A DNA stretch of 64,000 bases, taken from Pogona vitticeps. Its lineage: Eukaryota > Chordata > Lepidosauria > Squamata > Agamidae. A model generated the notes under the pieces. The model worked only from the letters and a program-made list of their open reading frames with translations. It was not told where the DNA came from and ran no database searches. Where the stretch lies: the NCBI RefSeq assembly GCF_051106095.1, contig NC_135795.1, forward strand, positions 379,501 through 443,500, read 5' to 3'. Positions 11,101 to 36,210 of this stretch are shown here, piece after piece. A program made the position numbers and the translations under genes. Numbering within the stretch: the stretch's first letter is position 1; each line of letters starts with the position of its first letter.

Positions 11101-14100
11101 CACCCCCAGGGCTGAAGCTCATCCTGAACATCAGCCAGAGCAACTACATCCCGTACCTCACCACCACCGCTGGGGCCCGGCTGATGCTGCACGAACAGCG
11201 GAGCTTCCCCTTCCTGAAGGACCAGGGCATCTACGCCATGGCAGGGACGGAGACCTCCATCGGCGTCATGGTGGTACGTACGTCAGGGCTGCCCTGCGCC
11301 AGGCAGAGGGGGGGAGGAGGAGGAGGGGACACAGAGACATGCATCCTGGCTGGGTGTATGTGTGTGTGTGTGTGTGTGGGGTCTTTCAGGATCTCTCTCA
11401 TGTCTCCCCGTGCATTGGGTCCATCTTGATCCTTACATGCAAGGCAAGAATGGCAGAGTTTGGCTTGGTGGACAGGAAACCTGCGGATCCACAGCCTCGT
11501 TGGGAGCAGGATGGCGCTGGAAAGCCCCTTGTGGGCCGGGGCGGGCCTTTGCGTTGGGCATGATGGATCCCTTCTTTCCCTAGGATGAACTTCAGCGCAT
11601 GGGCTCCCCTTACAGTGACTGCACCGGGAACGGCTCTGACATCCCCATCCGGAACCTGTATGAGAACTACCCGGTGTTTCAGGTGACCGGCCTTTTCTGG
11701 CCCTCGGTGGACCCGTTCGGGGGGGGGGGCAGGGCAGCCCGTGCCACTTGTTCCCTGGAGCAGAGGGGCCAACGGGCCCCCTCCACCCAGGCCGGGCCAC
11801 AGAGCAGCCCCTGGGCTCGGGCAAAGACACCCCCACCCCCCAAACTCCTCCTGGATTGGAACAAGCCTGGGGGAAATAAAGCTCACAATGGCACCACCGG
11901 CGTGCCCTGCTCTTCAAAAGTGCCTCTAGAATCAGCACGATCCATACCAGGGAGTGGTGGAAGAACTTGGATGGGGGCTGCCGGCCGGAGGGACATCAGA
12001 GAAAGCTCCCCCCCCGGTAGGGGCCACAGGAACAGTCTAGCCCCCCTCCCCCCTTCCCAAGGGGACTGGCCCCGGGGGTGCCATCCGGGCACAAATCGAT
12101 TGGGCTGACCACGTTCCTCTTTTGCCTAGGATGGGGCCAACGCTGCCGAGCCCTGCATCACCTGCACAGACACAGAGAATGGGACAGGAGGAGGAACATA
12201 CCAAACGCTGTATTCAATCCAGGTGAGTGATATTCTCCCTCCCCCCCCCCCGGTCCCCTGTGAAGAAGCCCTCCTGCTGTTCAGTCGGCTGCCTCGTCCT
12301 GGGCTCCTCCCGGGGGAGTTTCAGGTGGGCCAGAAAAGACATTTCCCAAGGCCAGACAGTGCCGGGCAGAGACACCCCCCCATCAAGGCTCCACAGAACC
12401 AGGGTCAGGGGGTTCCAGACACCTGCTTTCGGACATGCCTGGGCTGAGAAATCACCCTGACAAAGAAGGAACTGGGCTTCTTGTGGCCTGGCCAGCAGTC
12501 AGAAAGGAAAGGAAGGTGCCAAAAACCAGCCACCACAAGCTCTGAAGGAGTTCCCTTTTCTGGGGAAGGTTCCCTGGCCTGCTTGCCATCCAGCCCTGCA
12601 CTGGGTCCCGGCAAATCTCCCTTTGCAGGTGGAAAGAGAAAGAGAGGGGAGAGAGGGGAGAGGGGAGAGAGGGAGACAACCCGCTTTGGAGAGCTGTGTG
12701 CAAATCTGTTCCAGGAATTAGTCCAGACTTCAAGCAGACCAAGGGAGAGAGGGTTGAGCACCTGAGATGTAATTCTGTACATGCTGGGCTTGAAACCCAG
12801 CATGGATTCACTGCTGCCTTCCTCATCCCCCTCCCCCACGCCGACCCCCAATCAGTGTCCCCCCCCCCCAGCATCGGGTGGAGGGGCATGGCCAAGGCTG
12901 CCCGATGGACCCAGAGCAGAGCCCCAGACCTGACCCCAGAGCTCCCCGACCAGCCCGTTGGAAACCACCCCCACCGCCCACCCCCACAGGGCTGCTGGCC
13001 CCTCTCCTCTCTAACGGGGCTCCTCTCCTCCGCCAGGCCTGCCTGCGCTCCTGCTTCCAGGCTCAGATGGTGGAGACGTGCCACTGTGCCCACTACTCCG
13101 TCCCTCTGCCGAAGGGAGCAAATTACTGCAACAACGAAGCTTATCCAGACTGGGGTGAGAAGCTGCACTGTGGGTGGACCGGGGGGGGGGGGGAGCGAAA
13201 CCCCGGCCAGCTCACAATGGCACCCACGGACCAATCCTGCAGCACGTGCTGTGGAGCTGAGCGCCTGGGCTCTCTGTGAAGTAGGGAGGGGGAGACAGCA
13301 TTGGGCAAAAGGTGGGTCTCTCTGCACAGAACCACCCCATGGCATTCTTTGGCCCAGTGGTTGGGGTGACCGAAGGCGTTGCCCCACACAGCTGGGGGAA
13401 AATGGGAGAGGGCAGGCAACGGGGGGGGGGGCTGTCCCATGGCCAGTCCCCTGAAGCAGACTCCTCCTGGCTCAGAAGCCCGGTTGCCACGCGCACTACC
13501 AAGCCTCCAGAATTGCCGGGCGGCTGCACACCAGCAAAAGGGGAAGCCGTTCCCCTTGCTTCATTATTCTGCCCGACTTGCCAGCTCGCCTTCCAACCGA
13601 CCAGGAACGTTTTTAAAGGGAGGCTTTGAGGCCAACCAGACAGGATTTCGGTGTTGTGTGAAACTCAGGCCCAGCAGAGGCAGGTTGTCCTCAGACAAAG
13701 CAGGAGGCCTTCTGGAAGCACCCATCTCTGGCCCAGTTCCTGCTTGATCAGACGTGGCCTGTGCTCTCGCTCTCTCCCCTGCAGCGTACTGCTATTCCGC
13801 TCTGCACGCCAGTGTGGCGCACCGGCAGTTTTGCATCCAATCCTGCAAGGAGACCTGCAAGTAAGTGCGGGAAGCCTCTCGGGCAGAGCTTGCTGGCGGA
13901 AAGGTCTGGCCTTCCTCCGGCCCTGATCCGAAGGGCAAACGTGGGGAGCAAGCTGGGCTTGGGAGCTGTGGGCGGCGCAAGGGGAGAGGCGCCTGGTTCT
14001 GACTCGGGCCTCTCACCTCTTTCCCCAGCAACACCCAGTACAAGATGACCATTTCCATGGCGGACTGGCCTTCGGAGGCTTCTGAGGTGGGCCTTGCCTT

Positions 14101-16195
14101 CGGTCTGGCTTGTAAGGATATTGGTGGGGGTGGGGGGGGGGGAAAGGGAATAGGGTGAGCCATCACCTCCTAGACGCCAGCACCTCTGCAGGGGTGCCGG
14201 TAGATCTTAAAATAAGCAATGTTGCACAATTACAATGAATATAAACGCACCAGAGGTTTTCAAATCCTGAGACTCCTTTGGCAAAGCCAGCCCACGTGTC
14301 GCTGACTATTTAAAGAAGGGTATTTGCAAACAATCACCACAAAACAAGCAGAGAGCAGGACAAGCAAGCAAACAGGTTCTCCAGAACAGCAACGTACGCT
14401 GGAGGCCTTTTTCTAAACGCCAAACTGTCCCGGGGGGGGGGGCGAAAGGACCCAGAAAGTGGCCGTCCCGGCCCTCTGCTTATAGTCCAGCGGCAGGTCT
14501 TTTCTATGGGTGCCTTCTTCTTGCTCCCCAAGAACAGTCCTAGGAGGCAGGGAGGGGGGCCCTTCTGTGGGCCAACATGCCCAAACCCTCCAGTACAGCC
14601 TCTTGGAGGCACACGCACCCCCTCCCCGCTGCACCCCCTCGGCCAGCCCCCTACGCTCAGCCTCACTCTGCTTCCTCCTCCCAGGACTGGATTTTCCATA
14701 TTTTGTCCTACGAAAGAGACACGTCCACCAGCACGACATTGAACCGGTGAGTAAAACCCTTGTTCCTCTCTCGGCCGTTGCAGTCGGTGGAGGCCCCGAG
14801 AGGCCCCGGTTGCCCAGGCAAGAGAGCAGAGAGGCCGGCAGCAAGCGGCTGGGCGCCACGTGACCGCGCCGCGGGAGCGGTGGAACCAGCGTGGCGTCGT
14901 GGCCGGCGGGTTCCTGGACCCCAAGTGGTGAGCCTCGGTTCCGTTTCCCATGACAAAGCTAACTGGCCTGGGGCTTTTGGTCACACCCGCTTCCCCTGAC
15001 GGGGCATGAGGACAGAAGGCAGGGATGGAGGAGAGCCTCGGGTGCCCACGCCCTCCGCTGTTGGCGAGACCAGGGAGAGGGGATATGCATGGAGCAAACT
15101 GAGCCTCCAGCGTTGGAGATCCTCTTTCCTCCCATGTGGGCAGACCAGCAAAGCTGTTCATGCACTCAAGGCCAGCCCGGAGGCATGTCCGGCAAAAAAG
15201 CCCTCCTAGGAAGGGAAGTTCAGGGATCCTGACCCCTTCCTTCTCTCCTGGCCTTTTCTGCAGAAACGGGATCATCAAACTCAACATCTATTTCCAGGAG
15301 TACAACTACCGAACCATCTCGGAGTCGGCAACCACCACGGTAAGCAGCCACGGCACAGCCGGACTTTGGCCAGAGGGCCCGGCGCTTTGAGCAGCCAGGC
15401 TGGGCCAGTCAGTGGTGGCCTTCGCCAGCTAGTCACGGTCTCCACAGCCCATACAAGATATACAGTAGACACCACAAGCCCAGTGTTCAGATCTCCTATT
15501 TCTAGATGCTTTAAAACCTAAAGTCTTGTTCCATCGGTCCGGCTACCGTTCAAGGTCCTGGCCTTCCAATCCAATGTGATCTTTACCCGGAGGGAGCGAG
15601 AGTGTCACTGACGCAAGGAGAGCCTGGGCTTTGATAGAAAATGTCTAGTGGGGAGGATGTTGCTTTGGAAGTCTGGATCTGTCCCCGAGGAAAGACCCTC
15701 CTCCATCTGCACAGCCAGGAGCTCCTGGGGTGCATGGAGTCCGAAGCTGCCCCCCCTCATGTTTTCAATCTGCCCCCTCCCTTTCAGATTGTCTGGCTTC
15801 TTTCCAGTCTGGGCGGCCAGTTTGGCTTCTGGATGGGGGGCTCGGTCCTCTGCCTCATTGAGTTTGGCGAAATCATCATCGACTTCCTGTGGATCACCAT
15901 CCTGAGGCTGATCGGTTGGGGCCGGGGGCTGAGGCAGAGACCGAGGAGGCCCCAGCGCACCAGCACCCTTCCAACGGTATCCGGGGAACTGGAAGCCTAC
16001 ACCAACCTAGCCTTCCAAGGGGACGGGCCCCCGGGCGAGCCCACGAAGGGCAGCCCGTCTGCCCGGGAAGTGCCGCCAGAACCGGGCACCCCACCACCCA
16101 GGTACAACTCCTTCCGGGGGAGGGCCACCCCCCAACATCCGGTGGAGCCAGATCATGATGGAGAGGCATCACCAGAGGACCAGGAGGCGACTTAA
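5130..16195 (+). CDS. SCNN1B: Epithelial sodium channel subunit beta (5' end incomplete)
   Basis: This is the beta subunit of the amiloride-sensitive ENaC channel, which takes up Na+ at the apical membrane of tight epithelia. Coding exons: 5130(or 5139)-5448, 5901-6198, 6644-6834, 10835-10938, 11110-11273, 11584-11682, 12130-12222, 13037-13154, 13785-13860, 14029-14086, 14685-14746, 15264-15339, 15788-16195. All junctions are GT-AG and phases agree, giving 684 residues from the first Thr codon at 5141 (human beta has 640). Visible features are the gating His-Gly in NTHGPKR (residues 35-36), TM1 (about 49-70), a Cys-rich extracellular loop, TM2 with a GGS filter triplet (566-568) and a C-terminal PY motif PPPRYNSF (651-658, bases 16091-16114). 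Beta rather than gamma or alpha is shown by [27 protein letters not shown] and COG7 next door. No ATG precedes the conserved LKKYF; the exon follows a strong pyrimidine tract and AG, so the start codon lies in an upstream exon. Exon 12130-12222 is unusual and is listed separately. Confidence 0.95.
6835..10834 (+). other. SCNN1B 4-kb intron
   Basis: This is the largest intron of SCNN1B. It holds a (GAG)n tract at about 9281-9309 and an AT-rich patch at about 9850-10200 that contrasts with the GC-rich surroundings and may be an old transposon relic. No additional exon is recognisable. Confidence 0.6.
12130..12222 (+). CDS. SCNN1B: Unusual 93-bp SCNN1B exon (extracellular insert)
   Basis: This 31-codon exon is flanked by AG and GTGAGT and is phase 0 on both sides, so skipping it keeps the frame. 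Its last six codons (TLYSIQ) correspond to human TTYSIQ before ACLRSC, which shows that it belongs to the gene. Its first 25 codons have no counterpart in human or Xenopus beta: they include CITC (Cys at 12154-12156 and 12163-12165) and an NGT glycosylation sequon (Asn at 12178-12180). The preceding exon ends at 11682 in a modest donor (GTGACC). Either an intron and new coding sequence arose here, or the exon is alternative. Confidence 0.75.
12631..12677. repeat. GA-rich simple repeat in SCNN1B intron
   Basis: An imperfect purine tract of GAGAGGG units lies in the intron after the 93-bp exon. Confidence 0.8.
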
Positions 16196-16782
16196 GCCCC
16201 AGCCTGGGTGGAAGACCAGAAGCACCCACAGGTCACCCCCTCCGGGACCTGCGTGGCACCGCCCGCTTCAACACTCACCGAGCCACCCCCTCTCTCTCTG
16301 TCACCCTGTGTCCCAACAGAGGCACAGCAGATTCCCCATCCGGCCTCTCAAGAGGGCCAAGGTTCCTTCGGAACCATGCCAGGCAGGGAGGTGGGTGGTC
16401 CCCTCCGCACTCCAAGCACTCCTTCCACCCTCACTTTGCTGGACACGCTGATGTTGCACACGGAACGCGGTGGGCGCGAGAGGACCCCTCCTGGCCCAGC
16501 CAAGGACCCCCTTTCTCATCTCATGGACCCTTGGCCGCAGCACGCCGGCCAGCGGTCCTACCCCAGGCCTCCTCCTCCTCCTCCTGCTGCTCCTCTCGGG
16601 TCAGGCCAGGGCAGCATCCTCCCGGCAACCTTTGCCCCATCTCCCCACGGAGGGAGGTTCCCGGGCGCTCAACATTCAAGAGCCGGATCTGCTGAAAGAA
16701 AGACGGGTCCCCGCTGCCCCACCCCGGGGGGGCTTGCTTCGTTGCCATTTAGCAGCCTTTGTGGAGTTCCTGCAGGGCCAGC

Positions 16783-16788
16783 AATAAA
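16783..16788 (+). terminator. SCNN1B polyadenylation signal
   Basis: A canonical AATAAA lies 588 bases after the SCNN1B stop codon and is the first on this strand, so it probably ends the transcript near 16.8 kb. Confidence 0.75.
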
Positions 16789-16799
16789 AGGAAAGGAGG

Positions 16800-18150
16800 G
16801 CACCAGCTTCTCTGTCTCCTGGAACCCCCCACCTCGAGTCCTCCTCCTCTGTTCTCTCCTCTCTGCTTTCGCGGTGTCACGAAGGTTGGCTTTTGGCTGC
16901 CATAAAGCAACTGGGCATGGCACCCCGTTATCGTTATGGGGATGACCCCGAATGGCTGGCTGGCTGGCGGGGAGGGGAGAGCTGGCTGCCTCTGTTCCTC
17001 CCTTTAGGCCTGGCAGCAGCAGTGGTCTGCCCACCCCTACCCTCACCCCACGCCCTCTGATCCAGGCAGGCCCAGCACTGGTGGTGCCGGAGACCTGCTG
17101 CAAGAGTGTCCCCACCCAGGGTGGGTCAGGAGCTCAGCCAGGAGCAGCCCCATAAAAACGGGAAGAGTCACCAAGAGGGCAGGTGCCCGGCCAGGGAACC
17201 GGTCTGGGGCAGCCGAAGGCAGCTCCTGCGGCCTCTTTCGCAGGCTGTAGGCAAGGGACTGAAGCCACGCCGACAGCCACCCACACCTGTCATGGACAGT
17301 CCTCGGCCTGGCTGGTTGCGGCTGCCTCCCTCTCTTGGCAAGCCACCAGCCAGGACCTAAGGAGGCCGATGCAGAGCCAGGCGATGAGGTGGGGTGGGGT
17401 GAGGTGAGGTGGGGGAGAAACCCCTTGCCCAGAGGGACCCAGCTCAGCTCTAGAAGCCCACCGCTCCCCAGCCAGGCTTCTCCCACCCTGCCCACTTCCA
17501 GAAAATGAGAAGGTGGGTGCCCCCACTCACACCGCCCTCAAGGCACCCGGCGGGCTTCACATTGCCTTCTGAGCAACACCCCCCCTGGAGAAAGGAAATG
17601 CGGAACTGAGAAGCACCCTCTCGCCCTAGGGCCTTTGAGGGGGGGGAAGAGACCCCTCCACCTGGCCAGGAAGAACACCTCCGCACCGGCGGCCAGGAAA
17701 AGGAAGCCGCAAGAGGGCTCCTGGTTGCCCAACGGCCCCCTTGCCCGAGTGGCCCTCCTAACACCAGGCCACCGCGAATCCCCTGGCAGCGCAGCCAGTG
17801 TGTGTGTGTGCGCGGGGGGGGGGGGAGCAGCTCCCCCTCCGCCACCCACTCCGCCAACTGGGCTGAAGCCATTGCTCTCCCCCCCCTGAGCCCACCTCCC
17901 TCCCAGAGAGGAGCCAGTGCTGCTTCCAGGTGTTTATTCTGTGACTCAGAAATAATACAACCTCTTCCATCCCCATCGTGGGGCGGGCGGGGGGGGGCCT
18001 TCTGCCGGCCCATGACGGCTGTTCCTCCCCCACTGGGAGGGAAGGGCAGAGCTCCAGGTACACGAGGAGGGTCCCCCACCAGAGGCCCCTTTTGACACCC
18101 AGGCTCCCGCCGAGGGTCCAGCCCCAGCTTCGGCCCAGAAGCCCCCGAGG
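16800..18150. other. Convergent SCNN1B/COG7 intergenic and 3' UTR
   Basis: SCNN1B and COG7 are tail to tail, with about 1.1 kb between their polyadenylation signals. The stretch has GC-rich, G/C-homopolymer-containing sequence and a short TG tract (about 17800-17812). No other gene is seen. Confidence 0.7.
17933..17938 (-). terminator. COG7 polyadenylation signal
   Basis: The plus strand reads TTTATT, i.e. AATAAA on the COG7 strand, 213 bases past its stop codon, which fits a short 3' UTR. Confidence 0.75.
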
Positions 18151-32764
<14,614 letters not shown>

Positions 32765-35700
32765 GGTGCCCGAACACCCTCACTTTGCTTCAGATGGGTC
32801 GCCCAGCTGGAAGGGGACAAGGTGAAGAGGAGGGAGGGAAGTATCACATCTCTGTGTGACCATGCTGGGTTTTGCAGATATACACCCCAGGTAAAGAAAA
32901 AGTAAAGGAGACAGAAGGGCAGGACGCCTGATGACATAGGGCACCAAAAATAAAAGTCATACAAGCACTAGAAGAAAACACACACACACACACACACACA
33001 AACGACTGTAACACCCGGGTACCTTGTGCTGAAAATTCCACTAAGAAATGCTCATTGGGCTTATGAAAAATGGCACAAAAGAACAAACTTCATGAAACAG
33101 AACACTGGTATAATGTGGACCCTTGAAATGGGGGCACAATTTGACATAAATATATAGGTCCTGGTGTCATTTTCCACATTCAGTGAACAATTCCATGGAC
33201 CGTTTGGAAAACTGGAAAAATCCTACCAGTTTTTAAGTTTCTCAGAACCCTGATATCTGAATCGAGGTAGCCTTCTGTTTTTAAAATAACAATTAAAGGA
33301 TCTTTTTTTTAAATCTCAAAAGCAGGCACAAGAATTCTGTTAGGTACCAGCACGTAACAAAACACGCGCGCACAGTGGATTGGTCCCAGTGGCTGGCCTC
33401 AGGTGTCCTCAGCCATGAAATCTTAGGGGACATCACCTGAGCGTCTTTGTCCTTCCCAAGCAAGCAAGACCTGCCTCTCAGGTAAGTTGCAAGGGTGGAA
33501 ATGGGTGAGCAGAACAACCCACGAACCAGGGGCAGGAGGGGCGCGCCAATAAATGCACAATAAATGCTTTTAAAACATGTCACTTAATTGCTTTTCCTTG
33601 GGAAGCAAACAAGCCAGGGTCAAGCCCCTTGGAGCCCCAGGCAGGGCTGGCAAAGGTACCCCCCCTGCGAATTCTGCACAGCCACCCTCAGTAAAGCTGC
33701 CTGGGAAGGGGGGGATCGTCTTAGACTTGGGGGGGGGAGAGAGGTGAGTTCGAGACACTGCCTGGCCAGGCAGTCCAGGGACTGTTTCAGCCCGTCCGAC
33801 CTCGCAGGGCTGTTGTCGCGGTGAGGACAGAAAGAGGGAGGGAGGAGGGGCCGCAAGCTTCTGCGCCGCCTTCCGTCCGCCACCCCAAAGGCCACTGACA
33901 GGTAGATGAAGGGCCGCCCGACCGGGCAGGATGAGGCCTCCTCCGAGAGGAAGGGGCTCCCACCCCCCTCCAAGGGGTAGGTAGACTACCCCTATCCGGA
34001 GAGGATCCATTAGCGCCCCCCCCCCGCGCGCGCCCCCCCACCTGCCTACCTGGCCGCCGGGACACACCTGCGCGCAGGCGCCCTGGCCGCTTTCCCTCCT
34101 TCCTTCCCTCTCGCGGCCTCGTCACCCTCCTCCTGCCCGGGCGGCGTCCATCTTGGCAGAAGCCCCGCCCCCGCGGCGAGTCCCGGGAAGCTCCGCCTTC
34201 TCCCGATGATTGGCTCCCGGCCGCAGCTGTGGTCCGGGATTGGAGAGCGGCTCAGGAAAGCCCCGCCCCAAAGGGAAGGAGGTGGGAGGCGAAGGAAGGG
34301 AAGCCCCGCCCCCTCCCTGGCAGCAGGCTGAAGGTCCACAGGTGTAGCCTTTTCCGGCCTCGCCTCAGTTTCTGCAGAGGCCCGGAAAGCAGCGACACTG
34401 GGAGGCTTTAGTGGTTTCATCTCGCTTTAGCCGAGTTCCTGTTGGGGAATCCTGGAATTTGCAGGCTGGTCGGGGCCGAGAGCAGAGCATTCCCCCAAAC
34501 CGCACCCCTCCAGAGTCCCCTGGCAGTGGACACACGGGCATCGCACCGCTGTGACTTTCCCTCAGGGGGACACACACACAGACACACACACACACACACC
34601 CCTGGCTGAGAGCAAAGCCCCCGGGGTGGCTGCGCCCCACACAGGGAGGCAGGGCCACAGGGGGGGCGTTGGGGGGGCTGCACCTGCCCGGCCAGCCACC
34701 GGCCCTCCCAGCGAATGGGGAAGGCCAGCAGGCCTTCGGATGCCGCCGGCCTCAACGAGGCGGGGTCCGCCGGCTGCAACACCGGGCGCCCTGCATGGCT
34801 GGGCAAGGCAAGGGGTCCCTCCAGCTGACGTTGTCGGCTTTCTTTCGCCTCTGGCCAGCCCTGGGCCGCACAGCCGGCCAGGAAGCCCCGTTGCCGCCCT
34901 CCATCAGCAGGCCAGGAGCGGGGCCCCCTTGGGGCTCTCCAGATGGGGCCCGTCTGCCACTCTCCACAAACGGCAGCCCAGTGACGCCTGTGGCTTCGGG
35001 ACCCTTCCCACGTGGGTTTGCACACCAGCTCTCAGAGCACCCCCCCCCCCCGTCCCCTCTGGCCCCCTTGTGCTGCTGCCCAGCAGTCAGCCGGAGCTGT
35101 TGGACGCAAGGGGTGCACAGCTACCCCTCCTTGCCAGCGGACTTTGTTCCGGCCGGACACACAACGCATGTCCCCCTCCCCCCCAGTAAGCGAGGGGACC
35201 TCCTCTGAGACAGGCTGGAAGATGACACAGCAGCTACCCGGCCTTCCTCAAATATGTAAACAGGCCAGTCCACGGGGGGGGGGGGGGGAGGGGAGGGGAG
35301 GGGACCCGGGTGTTTGCCTTCTCAAGACAAGGAAAAGCTGAATTCCAGCACAGAGAGTCATCGTGACTTGGCAAGCCTTGGGACCAAGTGTGACCATGTT
35401 GTGGTTCATCCTTTCCAAATTGCAAAGGGCTCCCTCTGGAAACGCTGCCACACGAAAGAAGCTCCAGGAAGCTCTCAGGAAATTCTAAGTGGATTCCCAG
35501 GTAGCCCGGCAAGATGCACGAGGTCTCACAGACCCCGACCCCAAGGTGATGATGACAGCTGTCCTAACCGACAGACTCCCCCAACCGTTTTCTGTTCCTG
35601 ACTGGGGCGGTTCCAGAATTCCTGAGCAGTTATCCTGGTCATGCCACACATGGGTACCCTCCATCTCTCTCCCACCCTGCCCCATAGGCTGCTGCTCCCT

Positions 35701-36210
35701 GCCCTCCAGGATCATCCTCCAGCTCTCCAGATCCCCACCCAGGGCACCTTTGACTCTTATCTCCCCGACATCCTGAAGCCGCCCGGGCAAAGGTGCTCCA
35801 CCGTCTCTGTTTCCAGTTCCTGAGGTTTTCTCGATAAAAGCTCACTCTCTTAATTATTTCCTGGAAACTGTGTTGTATATCAGTATTTTGTGGAGTATTG
35901 GATCACAAAGGCTCCACAGCATGCCCATTCGTAATAATAGTTCATATTATAAAAGTAGCATTTCTAGTTTGAGGCAGGGGTTACAAAGGCATACGTGGTC
36001 CAGTCGTATCAAAGTGAGTGAAGAAAAAGAAAATCTGGTGGCATTTCTGAAGTCCGGGTGGCTAGAAGGGCAGCTGCCTTTTAACCACAACTGTATGGAC
36101 TGGTTTACAGAAAAGGTGGAGCAGATGCATCCCCAGGCATCCCATGAGCATCTCTGAGTCAGCCTCTGGAGCAAAGGCCAGCAGGGTCAAGCCGGGGGGG
36201 GGGTCTCTCT
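32765..36210. other. COG7 5' region and GGA2 3' flank
   Basis: Reading down the coordinates, this contains the COG7 leader (32765-32806), its probable first intron (32807-34049), the COG7 CpG promoter (about 33.9-34.4 kb), and then sequence that includes the GGA2 3' UTR. I found no convincing AATAAA for GGA2 on the minus strand just past its stop. Short CA arrays lie at about 32977-33001 and 34568-34600. No further gene is seen. Confidence 0.55.
33900..34420 (-). promoter_or_regulatory. COG7 CpG-island promoter
   Basis: This GC- and CpG-rich stretch lies upstream of COG7. It contains three GC boxes (34163-34172, 34261-34269, 34304-34313) and two ATTGG motifs (34209-34213 and 34239-34243), which read CCAAT on the COG7 strand, 30 bases apart. 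A minus-strand CAG|GTAGGC donor at 34050/34049 would end a noncoding first exon. This is a housekeeping-type, TATA-less arrangement. The transcription start is inferred, not seen. Confidence 0.65.

Noticed and set aside
5130-16195. Identification as SCNN1G or SCNN1A instead of SCNN1B
   Set aside because: [23 protein letters not shown] and the GGS filter context match beta, and COG7 follows immediately as in human beta.
33546-33565. Paired plus-strand AATAAA motifs near 33.55 kb as the end of an unknown gene
   Set aside because: No plus-strand coding exon precedes them; they fall in the probable first intron of COG7.
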